NCBI RefSeq assembly: GCF_902459775.1
Contig: NZ_CABPSQ010000003.1
Span: 62,001-126,000 of the forward strand
Reading direction: 5' to 3'
From: Pandoraea captiosa
GTDB taxonomy: Bacteria; Pseudomonadota; Gammaproteobacteria; Burkholderiales; Burkholderiaceae
Length of the DNA stretch: 64,000 nt
Shown: positions 1 through 7,383 of the stretch, piece after piece
Position numbering within the stretch: the stretch's first letter is position 1
How the letters are laid out: every line of letters begins with the position of its first letter
The notes under the pieces: model-generated
Seen by the model: the letters and a program-made list of their open reading frames with translations, nothing else
The model's database searches: none
What the model was told of the DNA's origin: nothing
Program-made: the position numbers and the translations under genes

Positions 1-2218
1 CGGAGAGCATGGCCGGTCCCACGCGAACGCCTTGGCGTGCGACGACGAGACTCGACGCGTATCCGCCAACGTACGAACTGCGGGTCTCACCCCCCTCGCC
101 CACGCCAAACAGGGTGCGCGAGAGCGCTACATGCGCATCGCCATAACGGCCATCGACGGCGCCCCGCACGTTCGCGGTGCCCATGCCACGCTCGTTGGCG
201 TTCAGATTCAGCGACAACTCCCGGCGCGAGGTGTCGTCCCACGTCATGGCATGCGACACGCCGTAATCCGTGCGCGCGCCATGCCCCACACCACCTCCAC
301 CACCTCGGCCAACGTCGTCCATGCGAACTTCCGTACTCGCGCTCGAATACGTCGACATACCGCGTCCGCCCGCGGCCGGTCGGTGCCTGCTGAGCGAGAC
401 ACTCACGAATCCGCCGGTATCGCGCAGCGCCACGCCTGCGTGCCGTCGGTGATAAGCGCCACCCCGCGCGTGAATCATGAGCCGGCGCCATCGGAACGAC
501 CGGCTCAGCGTTGTCTGGAGCGTGCGGGACACGCCCGCTTGCACATCGCGTCCGCTCAGCCACGGATCGTCATATCCATTGTCGCGAGCAGCTCGCCGAG
601 AACCATAGGACCGGTTCTCGCCATATCCGGCAACGGCCTGCCACGGACCGAGCGGCACGGACAAACTGGCGTTGACGAGTTCGTGGCATCCGAAACTCGC
701 CCCCGTCTCACTCACGCCAGACGTGCCGCGGCGACAACTCGCGTCGCGCATCTGATAGCGATACAACGTGAGGCCGACACCGTTGGCAAACGATATGGAC
801 TGCGTGTTGCCGCGTGCGCCATCCGAGCCCAGCAGGACCGCCGCGCTTGTCACCAGACGCCCTGCTGCGAACGCGTGTTGCCACCCCGCCTGGGTTTCGT
901 TGTAGAACGCTTGCGATGACCACGCCATGCCGCTGGTGATTGTGAGCCCCGCACTGACGCTGGTGCGCACGCCCGACTGCATCGTCAGCCGAGAGGAGCG
1001 CACGTTGTCGGGCGCGCCGATGTCTCGCTGCCGGTCCACCGCGCGCCCCGCCTGCACGAACCACTGCGTGCCCTGCCCCGCCCCATCGCCTCCCACTTTG
1101 GTGAAGGGCGCCGACTCGGTGCGAACAAGCGTGTCGCCTTCGAAGATTCGCAGGGAGACGAGATAGCTGCCCTCGGGAAAGTAACGCGTGTCGAACGACT
1201 GCACCCCGGCAGGGAAATAGGCGCTGCCCAGGAGTTCGTTGCCGCGATAAACGTCGACGCGCGCTTCGCGCGTGAGCAGCACCGTGAGCGGCGAGCCCTG
1301 CGTCGCATTTGCCTCGTTGCGATATGCCTGCGAAGTCCCCACGCGGGCACCGTCGAATCGGTGCATCGGCAACAGCACGAAGCCAAAGCTGCCGCCTTGC
1401 GCACTGGACAGATTTCGCTGGTCCATACGGCCGGACTGCACGTAGTGTGCGGCGCCGAGATCGTGCCGGTAGTAGAGGCTGTCGATGCGTCCCTGTGTGC
1501 CGGACGCGCGCCTGCTGGCATTGGCGTCGCGCGAATGCACGAGCGACCAGGTGAAGCCTGCGTAACTGGCGGGCGAGATGCCGAGCGCGCCGTTGCCCAG
1601 CAGCGTGAGATTGCGATACCGCTCGGACGTCGCGGCGTTCACGATCTGCGTGTGAATCAGGGCATTCTCGCTGCCGGGGGAATTCGTGTGGAAGGCCGGA
1701 CCGGCGACGTCTTGCGACGGCAGCCATGCTTTGGAGAGAAAGAGTTCGAGCACGCCACTGCTTTCGTCGAAGATGACATCCGCCGAGTCGGTGTCGAGAT
1801 ACCGGCAACCGGTGCCGACGTCGTGGCACGCAAGGTGTCCATTACGCGGCATCGGTCTGGCGAGCGCTTCGACCAACTGCTGGGGCGTCACCGTCGCTGC
1901 GTCCGACGCCGGTACCGGCGATGGCGCCCGCTGCTCGCGCAGCGCCATGCGAGCGCCGATCGCGCGCACCACCGCTTCGGGCGTTTCGAGATGCACCTCG
2001 TCAGGTCGAACGAACACCGGAAATATGCCCAACGAGCGGCCTAACCAACGGATGTCGAGGTGCTCGACCTGCCCGCGGGCAATGTCTTCAAAGCCAGGGG
2101 GAACGCCGGAAACCGATGACATCGTGCGGGCCCATACCGCGCTCTGCCCGGCAATGAGCCAGAGGAGCCAGAGCGGGCAGATCAGACAGATCGGACGGAC
2201 ATGGCGCAACGTCAGCAT
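1..2218 (-). CDS. Class 5 (CS1/cable type) fimbrial outer-membrane usher, partial (C-terminus off the left edge)
   Basis: The minus-strand frame is open from ATG at 2218 to the window edge (about 739 codons). It begins with a signal peptide (hydrophobic LICPLWLLWLIAG, cleavage near residue 31, VWA/RT). The body is Gly/Ser/aromatic-rich with alternating beta-type segments, and contains LLTREARVDVYRGNELLGS followed by a serial YFPEGSYLVSLRIFEG stretch. That stretch resembles the carrier/plug region of CS1-class ushers rather than FimD/PapC. Ushers form the outer-membrane pore that accepts chaperone-subunit complexes. The order chaperone, pilin, usher matches cable-pilus cblB-A-C and CFA/I-type operons. 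No Shine-Dalgarno is visible before the ATG; a strong hairpin ends 17 bases upstream. The family assignment rests on context plus sequence character, so the exact subfamily is inferred. Confidence 0.8.
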   Translation of the reverse strand, partial: MLTLRHVRPICLICPLWLLWLIAGQSAVWARTMSSVSGVPPGFEDIARGQVEHLDIRWLGRSLGIFPVFVRPDEVHLETPEAVVRAIGARMALREQRAPSPVPASDAATVTPQQLVEALARPMPRNGHLACHDVGTGCRYLDTDSADVIFDESSGVLELFLSKAWLPSQDVAGPAFHTNSPGSENALIHTQIVNAATSERYRNLTLLGNGALGISPASYAGFTWSLVHSRDANASRRASGTQGRIDSLYYRHDLGAAHYVQSGRMDQRNLSSAQGGSFGFVLLPMHRFDGARVGTSQAYRNEANATQGSPLTVLLTREARVDVYRGNELLGSAYFPAGVQSFDTRYFPEGSYLVSLRIFEGDTLVRTESAPFTKVGGDGAGQGTQWFVQAGRAVDRQRDIGAPDNVRSSRLTMQSGVRTSVSAGLTITSGMAWSSQAFYNETQAGWQHAFAAGRLVTSAAVLLGSDGARGNTQSISFANGVGLTLYRYQMRDASCRRGTSGVSETGASFGCHELVNASLSVPLGPWQAVAGYGENRSYGSRRAARDNGYDDPWLSGRDVQAGVSRTLQTTLSRSFRWRRLMIHARGGAYHRRHAGVALRDTGGFVSVSLSRHRPAAGGRGMSTYSSASTEVRMDDVGRGGGGGVGHGARTDYGVSHAMTWDDTSRRELSLNLNANERGMGTANVRGAVDGRYGDAHVALSRTLFGVGEGGETRSSYVGGYASSLVVARQGVRVGPAMLS

Positions 2219-2235
2219 GATGGAACGATTGACCG

Positions 2236-2265
2236 CGGCAGGCACACCCACCGGTGTGCCTGCCG
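2236..2265 (-). promoter_or_regulatory. Perfect 13-bp stem-loop between pilin and usher genes
   Basis: Arms cggcaggcacacc (2236-2248) and its exact complement (2253-2265) flank a cacc loop. There is no U-tract on the minus-strand side, so it is more likely an mRNA-stabilising or attenuating hairpin that raises pilin over usher expression than a full terminator. Such hairpins after major pilin genes are known in several fimbrial operons; the function here is inferred. Confidence 0.6.
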
Positions 2266-2320
2266 TCTCTCGGGGATAATTGAATGGCATGCGGATGACG
2301 CCGCCAAAGGCGTCACCGGG

Positions 2321-2366
2321 CATTACCTGGCATTACCTGGCATTACCTGGCATTACTTGGCATTAG
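2321..2366. repeat. 10-bp tandem repeat array (cattacctgg x4, last copy imperfect)
   Basis: Three exact copies of cattacctgg (2321-2350) are followed by cattacttgg and a partial cattagg. The array lies just after the pilin stop codon on the minus strand and before the stem-loop. The unit is not a multiple of three, but no reading frame crosses it. Confidence 0.9.
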
Positions 2367-2370
2367 GCCG

Positions 2371-2925
2371 TTACAAGGCAGTCGTGGCAGCCACGACCAC
2401 CATTTCGAGCCGTCCAACGTAACGGCCTGCGGCGGGCGGATTCGCACCTGCCGCGCGGCCCGTCACCGAGAGCGGCAACGTTTTCGACTCGCCCTGCGCT
2501 GCGCCCGTCCAGACGTCGGCGGCCGTGAGCGTGGTCGCTGCCGTCGTGAGGGTCTTGCCGTCGAGTCTCACCGTCAGCGGAATGGCGGGCGCGGCGTTGT
2601 TGGTCGCATGCACGAGCGAGGGCACCGCGCCCAGACGCACCTGCACGCTACGTGTGATGTCGTTCGTATAAAGCCGCGTATGCACGGTCGGCGAGGTCAT
2701 GTCCCCGGTCGACGCGTTGTAACCCAGTTCGAGGCTTTGCGGCATGGGCGAGCCGTTCGCCTGAAGTATCGAGAGCGTGGGGTCGACATTGGCGCTCAGA
2801 TCGATCACGACTTCAGCGGCATTGGCGGCGGCCGTCGGCAAGGCGATGGCCGCGACAGCGGCGAGTCGCATCAGCGTCATCACGTGCATCTTCACAAGCG
2901 TCTTCATCTTCATCTTCGGCTGCAT
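2371..2925 (-). CDS. CS1-type fimbrial major subunit (pilin)
   Basis: A 184-residue secreted protein. The signal peptide has a basic N-terminus (MQPKMKMK) and a hydrophobic core, with cleavage near residue 37 (ANA/AE). The mature part (about 148 residues) has no cysteine and is rich in Thr, Ala and Val. It begins AEVVIDLSANVDPTLSILQ, which resembles class 5 pilins such as CblA/CfaB, and contains the pilin-like stretch LYTNDITRSVQVRLG. The ATG at 2925 was chosen over one 45 bases upstream because GAGGAG sits seven bases before it. The chaperone gene ends 16 bases upstream and the usher follows. It should be the structural rod subunit, exported to the periplasm and polymerised by the neighbouring usher. 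Confidence 0.82.
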   Translation of the reverse strand: MQPKMKMKTLVKMHVMTLMRLAAVAAIALPTAAANAAEVVIDLSANVDPTLSILQANGSPMPQSLELGYNASTGDMTSPTVHTRLYTNDITRSVQVRLGAVPSLVHATNNAAPAIPLTVRLDGKTLTTAATTLTAADVWTGAAQGESKTLPLSVTGRAAGANPPAAGRYVGRLEMVVVAATTAL

Positions 2926-2941
2926 CTTGAAACTCCTCGAT

Positions 2942-3835
2942 TCATTGGATGTGAGGGTTGAGGAAAGCATGGTCTCCGGCGCTTTCGGACTGGGGAGGGC
3001 TCTGCGGCCCCTGGATATCGGCCGACGACGCGGCGGGCGCTGGCATCAGGTCGACGACCTGCTCGTCGTGCGCGCCGTCGACCCGATAACGAACTCGCAC
3101 CGGCAGATTGCGCAGTGCTTCGGGAATGGGATATGTCAGCCCGGGATAGACGCTACGGCCGATCTCCTGCCACTCGCACGCGCGTTCGGCGTCACCGTCG
3201 CAACGCCCCATCGACGTCACATGCGCACGGACATTTCCAGTGTTCTTCAGACGATCGGTGTCGCCGATGGACGCACGCGCGAGGCCGGGCAGCGCGCGCT
3301 GCGGCTCGACACGCACGAGCGCGCCCCAGACGAAATTGACGTTCACGTCGGGGGAGATGGCGTCCTGCGCGTCTTTCGGTTGGCCTTGCACCGGCGCGAT
3401 GACCGGCCGGAAATAGACCCGATAGGCAATTTCGGTCAGTGGGCGTCCGAGCGCCACCACACGCACGAGCCGGGTCGCGCCTGCCGCAAGTACGAACTTC
3501 GCGGGCGAAGCCACCAGCGCGTTGCCCAGGTCGCCCGACGCCTGCGCCCGCCCGTCGGGCGCGAACTCGACCGACACCTCGTGCTCGGCGTCCGTTGCCG
3601 GATCGACGATACGCCTCACGCTCACGTCCACGTACTGCGCATGGGGCGATTGCGAAGTGATCCGGATAACGCTCACCGGCGGCTGATCGCCCGCGATCAC
3701 GCTCGCGATGGGCGAGATGCTGACGTTTGCGCTGACAGACGCGGGGACCCACGCCAACGCGCTCGCCACAACGGCATGACGCCACATCGCGATGGCCTGC
3801 CGGCGTCGGGTGACGCACGGGTTCACGTCGCTCAT
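2942..3835 (-). CDS. Periplasmic fimbrial chaperone, class 5 (alternate chaperone/usher) type
   Basis: 297 residues with a signal peptide (AVVASALAWVPASVSA, cleavage near residue 36). The mature part starts NVSISPIASVIAGDQPPVSVIRITSQS, typical of the first immunoglobulin-like domain, with EHEVSVEFAP, AGATRLVRVVALG and YRVYFRPVI matching the chaperone fold in CS1-like systems. Two cysteines in MGRCDGDAERACEW could form a disulfide. The C-terminal 30 residues are Pro/Ser/Gln-rich. The start is supported by GAGGAG five bases upstream of the ATG. It is first in the chaperone-pilin-usher operon and should bind pilin by donor-strand complementation in the periplasm. Confidence 0.8.
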   Translation of the reverse strand: MSDVNPCVTRRRQAIAMWRHAVVASALAWVPASVSANVSISPIASVIAGDQPPVSVIRITSQSPHAQYVDVSVRRIVDPATDAEHEVSVEFAPDGRAQASGDLGNALVASPAKFVLAAGATRLVRVVALGRPLTEIAYRVYFRPVIAPVQGQPKDAQDAISPDVNVNFVWGALVRVEPQRALPGLARASIGDTDRLKNTGNVRAHVTSMGRCDGDAERACEWQEIGRSVYPGLTYPIPEALRNLPVRVRYRVDGAHDEQVVDLMPAPAASSADIQGPQSPPQSESAGDHAFLNPHIQ

Positions 3836-3949
3836 TTACGCTCCTCGGTTCGTTGTCGCGGGCCGTGATCCCGCCGTGGCGCAGCGAACCCGTCTGCACG
3901 AATCGCCATCGCCTGAGTCAATGGCGACATCGTAAAAACGCTGGCAGAC

Positions 3950-3979
3950 GAGCGAAATCTGACAAGTCAGATTTCGCTC
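3950..3979. promoter_or_regulatory. Perfect 30-bp inverted repeat, candidate operator of the fimbrial operon
   Basis: Arms gagcgaaatctgac (3950-3963) and gtcagatttcgctc (3966-3979) are exact complements around an aa centre, about 115 bases upstream of the chaperone start. The two-base loop is too small for an RNA terminator, which favours a DNA-binding dimer site. Confidence 0.5.
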
Positions 3980-4097
3980 AATAGTGTGGAAATGAGTGCT
4001 TCCTTGAAGCCACGCCATCGCCCGCTATGGCAGGGCGATGGCGGGGCAAAAGCGGTGAAGGGAAGGCGCAGGGATGGCGGAGGAAGGAAGGCGGCAG

Positions 4098-4129
4098 CCT
4101 TGGCGCAACGACGCGGGGTAGCGCCAAGG
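4098..4129. terminator. Hairpin downstream of ybaK
   Basis: ccttggcgc (4098-4106) pairs with gcgccaagg (4121-4129) around a 14-base loop. It lies 45 bases beyond the ybaK stop on the minus strand. No clean T-run follows, so termination is only likely. Confidence 0.4.
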
Positions 4130-4173
4130 CGAGTGGCAGTGAGGGACAGGGGGCCGCCGAAGCGGCAACGTCG

Positions 4174-4662
4174 TCAGTCGGCGAGCGCGACGTTCACGAG
4201 CGTGGGCGCGAGCACGCGCACGATTTCCGCAGGCGCCATCGAGACCAGATAGCCGCGCCGCCCCCCGTTGATGTAGATCTCGGGCAATTCGAGAATCGAC
4301 GCCTCCATGTAGATCGGCATGCGCTTGCGTGTCCCGAACGGACTGGTGCCCCCGACCAGAAAGCCCGAGTGCCGGTTGGCGACTTCCGGCTTGCATGGCT
4401 CGATGCGCTTGCGCCCCGCCTGACGCGCCAGCGATTTGGTCGACACCTGACGGTCGCCATGCATCAGCACGATCAGCGGATTGCCGTCTTCATCCTCCAT
4501 CACCAGCGTCTTGATCACCTCATGTTCCGGCACCTGTAGCGCCTCCGACGACACGCGCGTGCCGCCGTGCTCCTGATACTCGTAAAAATGATTCCGAAAC
4601 GCGACCTTGGCTTCGCGAAGCTGTTTGGTGGCAGGGGTCTCGGCAGTCGCCTTGGATTTCAT
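4174..4662 (-). CDS. ybaK: YbaK/EbsC-family Cys-tRNA(Pro) deacylase
   Basis: 162 residues from the ATG at 4662, the usual family length (E. coli YbaK is about 159). Family features are FYEYQEHGGTRVSSEAL near the N-terminus, EHEVIKTLVMEDEDG, LIVLMHGDRQVSTKSLA (with the conserved lysine), GFLVGGTSPFGTRK (the substrate-binding glycine loop) and the C-terminal INGGRRGYLVSMAP. It hydrolyses Cys mischarged onto tRNA(Pro) in the cytosol. An in-frame ATG at 4824 would add 54 residues that do not look like the family and would extend into the divergent promoter region, so the internal start was chosen. It is divergent from the acyl-CoA synthetase gene. Confidence 0.88.
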   Translation of the reverse strand: MKSKATAETPATKQLREAKVAFRNHFYEYQEHGGTRVSSEALQVPEHEVIKTLVMEDEDGNPLIVLMHGDRQVSTKSLARQAGRKRIEPCKPEVANRHSGFLVGGTSPFGTRKRMPIYMEASILELPEIYINGGRRGYLVSMAPAEIVRVLAPTLVNVALAD

Positions 4663-4783
4663 ATCGTAGAAGACGCAAAAAGCCGTCAGCAGCGGTACGG
4701 ACCCCACAGGGAAACCGTACAGCGCCGCATCAGGCGCAGTGAAGACAAAGCGCGACCGACGGCCGATCGGGCGGCCGTCGAAT

Positions 4784-4798
4784 TCCGTAATATACGGA
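4784..4798. promoter_or_regulatory. Inverted repeat TCCGTA-ATA-TACGGA in a divergent promoter region
   Basis: A 15-bp dyad lies between ybaK and the acyl-CoA synthetase gene, 39 bases before the latter's ATG. The size suits a dimeric regulator. The regulator is unknown. Confidence 0.3.
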
Positions 4799-4836
4799 TT
4801 GTAAGCAATCGCTTCATCGCGCATTACAATGCCGCC

Positions 4837-6456
4837 ATGTCTGCCTCACCTGCTCCCCTCGCTACCGACACTGCCGACACTGCCGACACAGCCAACACTG
4901 CCGACGCCACCGATCGCCTTCACGGTGACATCGAGCCCTGGCTCGCCGCTCTGCCGTCGCGCATCGACGCGTTGCCTGCGCGCATTGCGGCGCACGCGCC
5001 CAATCGCATTGCCCTCGTCGACGACTTCGGCCGTCTGACCTACGGCGAGTTGGCGCATGCCGTTGCAGCCAGCGCCGAGCGCTTGCGAGCGCACGGCGTG
5101 CGCGCGGGCGACCGCGTGATGATCGTGGGCGAGAACGGAATTGCCTACGTCGTGCTGCTGCTCGCGGTGGCCTCGCTCGACGCATGGCCGCTCTTGTGCA
5201 ACGCACGGCTCTCGCCCACGGAACTCGGCGCGATTCGCGAGCACGCCGGACCGCGCTGCGCGATCTATACCATCGACGCGTCGCCCGATGCCGCCGCCCA
5301 CGCGCGCGGCGACGCCGCCAAGGTCATGTGGACGGAACTGGCGCTGGGCGCCATCGCGGTGTCCGACATCGACGTCGAACGTGTTGCCGAACCCGTGGAA
5401 ACAGACCCCGCAGCCCAGTGCGCGGCGCTGATCTATACGACGGGCACGACCGGCACGCCCAAGGGGGTGCGGCTGTCGCATCGCAATCTGATGTTCGTCG
5501 CCGCCGTATCGAGCACGTTGCGACGTGTTGGCCCCGAGGACATCGCGTATGGCGTGCTGCCCATCTCGCATGTCTACGGACTCACGTCGGTCTGTCTTGG
5601 CACGCTGTACGCGGGGGCGACATTACGGCTTGCGGCGCGTTTTGCACCGGAGGCCGTGCTCGACTCGCTCGCCCATGACGGATTGACGATCCTGCAGGGC
5701 GTGCCTGCCATGCATGCCCGTCTGATGGCGCATGTCGCCACGCAGGGCCGATCGCTTGTCGCGCCTCGCCTGCGTTTTGTCTACTCGGGCGGCTCGCCGC
5801 TGGACGCGGCGCTCAAGGCGCGCGTGGAAGCGTTCTACGGGCTGCCGATCCACAACGGCTACGGGCTGACCGAGAGCAGCCCGACCGTCTCCCAGACATT
5901 GCTCGACGCACCGCGCGAGGACTGCGCCGTCGGTCCCGCTATTCCGGGCGTTGCCGTACGTATCGTGGGACCGGAAGGCCGCGACCTGCCCGACGGCGAA
6001 GTCGGCGAACTGTGGGTGCGTGGCCCGAACGTCATGCTCGGCTATTACCGCGCCCCGGACCTGACGGCCGCGACCGTCACCGAGGACGGCTGGCTGCGTA
6101 CCGGCGACCTTGCACACCGCGCGGCAGACGGGGCGCTCTTTCTCGCCGGACGCGCCCGCGAACTCATCATCCACTCCGGCTTCAACGTCTACCCGATCGA
6201 AGTGGAACAGGCGCTCGCCAGCCACCCCGACGTGCTTCAGGCCGCCGTGCTCGGGCGTCCGTTCGAAGGCAACGAGCAGGTGATCGCGTTCGTGGAAGCC
6301 CGCCCCGGGCATCGCATCGATGTCGAAGCGCTCGCACAATGGGCGGCCACGCGCCTCGCGCCCTACAAGCGCCCGGTGCGCATCCAGGTGCTCGACGCCC
6401 TGCCCGCCGCCTCGACCGGCAAGGTGCTCAAGCACAAGCTCAAGGCGCTGCTTTGA
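4837..6456 (+). CDS. Acyl-CoA synthetase (AMP-dependent ligase)
   Basis: 539 residues of the ANL superfamily. The P-loop-like motif YTTGTTGTPKGVRLSH lies near residues 200-215, the adenine-binding GYGLTESSPT near 345, the hinge-region GDLAHRAADGALFLAGR near 424, and the C-terminal lysine loop ends PAASTGKVLKHKLK. It activates a carboxylic acid with ATP and transfers it to CoA; chain-length preference cannot be read from sequence. The N-terminus carries a (TAD)n run encoded by a 9-bp repeat (4866-4910). The ATG at 4837 was chosen because the longer frame upstream overlaps ybaK. A TACAAT hexamer (4825-4830) ends seven bases before it and no Shine-Dalgarno is seen. It is convergent with xerD, 24 bases away. 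Confidence 0.85.
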   Translation: MSASPAPLATDTADTADTANTADATDRLHGDIEPWLAALPSRIDALPARIAAHAPNRIALVDDFGRLTYGELAHAVAASAERLRAHGVRAGDRVMIVGENGIAYVVLLLAVASLDAWPLLCNARLSPTELGAIREHAGPRCAIYTIDASPDAAAHARGDAAKVMWTELALGAIAVSDIDVERVAEPVETDPAAQCAALIYTTGTTGTPKGVRLSHRNLMFVAAVSSTLRRVGPEDIAYGVLPISHVYGLTSVCLGTLYAGATLRLAARFAPEAVLDSLAHDGLTILQGVPAMHARLMAHVATQGRSLVAPRLRFVYSGGSPLDAALKARVEAFYGLPIHNGYGLTESSPTVSQTLLDAPREDCAVGPAIPGVAVRIVGPEGRDLPDGEVGELWVRGPNVMLGYYRAPDLTAATVTEDGWLRTGDLAHRAADGALFLAGRARELIIHSGFNVYPIEVEQALASHPDVLQAAVLGRPFEGNEQVIAFVEARPGHRIDVEALAQWAATRLAPYKRPVRIQVLDALPAASTGKVLKHKLKALL

Positions 6457-6480
6457 CGCGCAACGTCCGCCGAGATCGTC

Positions 6481-7383
6481 TTAGCCGCGCGGGTGATGCT
6501 GCGCATGCAGCGACTTGAGTCGCTCACGCGCGACGTGCGTATAAATCTGCGTGGTGGAGATGTCGGCATGTCCGAGGAGTAGTTGCACCACACGCAGGTC
6601 CGCGCCGTGATTGATCAGATGCGTGGCGAACGCGTGCCGCAACGTATGCGGAGAGAGGGGAGCGCGAATATCGGCCTGTAACGCGTAGCGCTTGATGAGA
6701 TACCAGAACGCCTGCCGCGTCATGCCTTCGCCGCGCTGCGTGACGAAGAGCGTGTCGCACGCGCGGCCGCCCAGCAGCACGCGACGACTCTCGTCGAGAT
6801 AGCGGGCGAGCCAGCCGTTCGCCTCCTCGCCGAAGGGCACGAGACGCTCCTTCGCCCCCTTGCCGAAGATGCGCAGCACGCCCTCGTTCAGCCCCACTTC
6901 GATGGTCTTGAGCGCAACCAGCTCCGACACGCGCAGCCCGCTCGCGTACATCAATTCGAGCATGGCACGGTCGCGCAGCCCCAGCGGTTGGGCGACATCG
7001 GGCGCCGCGAGCAACGCCTCGACCTGCGCTTCCGACAAGGTCGAGGGCAGACGCTGTGCGCGCTTGGCCGACGCAATGCGCAGACATGGGTCCTGCTGCA
7101 CGATGTGCTCGCGCAGCGCCCATTGGTAGAAACGTTTGAAGACGGACAGACGCCGGTTCACACTGCTCGCCAGACTCTCCCGGCGCCATGCGAGATACGC
7201 CGAGAGCGCCGCCTCGTCGACGGCATCGAGCGCCATGTCCTGCGACTCGGCAAGCCAATCGGCGAACAGACGCAAGTCCCGACGGTAGGCGTCGAGCGTA
7301 TTTCGCGACAGACCGTCTTCGAGCCAGAGGGTGTCGCAGAACTGATCGATGAGCGTGGCGCTGCGTTCGCTGGATTGAGTCAA
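6481..7383 (-). CDS. xerD: Site-specific tyrosine recombinase XerD
   Basis: 300 residues (E. coli XerD is 298). All catalytic residues are visible: R151 in SGLRVSEL, K175 in GKGAKER, H246 and R249 in HTLRHAFATHL, H272 in LGHADIS and nucleophile Y281 in TQIYTH. The N-terminal SAM-like domain starts IDQFCDTLWLEDGLSRNTL. With XerC it resolves chromosome dimers at dif in the cytoplasm. The start is a TTG at 7383 that overlaps the queG stop (TTGA) and has AGGA upstream; a longer frame starting at 7566 lies inside queG and was rejected. The overlap implies translational coupling with queG. Confidence 0.93.
   Translation of the reverse strand: MTQSSERSATLIDQFCDTLWLEDGLSRNTLDAYRRDLRLFADWLAESQDMALDAVDEAALSAYLAWRRESLASSVNRRLSVFKRFYQWALREHIVQQDPCLRIASAKRAQRLPSTLSEAQVEALLAAPDVAQPLGLRDRAMLELMYASGLRVSELVALKTIEVGLNEGVLRIFGKGAKERLVPFGEEANGWLARYLDESRRVLLGGRACDTLFVTQRGEGMTRQAFWYLIKRYALQADIRAPLSPHTLRHAFATHLINHGADLRVVQLLLGHADISTTQIYTHVARERLKSLHAQHHPRG

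Larger units (their letters stand above)
3836..4173. other. Intergenic region upstream of the fimbrial operon
   Basis: 338 bases without a convincing gene. It holds the GAGGAG ribosome site of the chaperone gene, a 7-bp inverted repeat (tcgccat 3903-3909 with atggcga 3921-3927), a perfect 30-bp palindrome (3950-3979), a purine-rich stretch (4040-4095) and a hairpin next to ybaK (4098-4129). No clear -35/-10 pair was found. Confidence 0.6.

Noticed and set aside
32-919. Long plus-strand frame opposite the fimbrial usher
   Set aside because: The minus strand holds a continuous usher frame with signal peptide and operon context; the plus-strand protein has no family features and is Arg/His/Ala-rich as expected of a GC-rich shadow.
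708-1829. 373-codon minus-strand frame in the usher region
   Set aside because: It is an alternate frame of the usher gene; its translation is compositionally biased and the true frame is open from 2218 to the edge.
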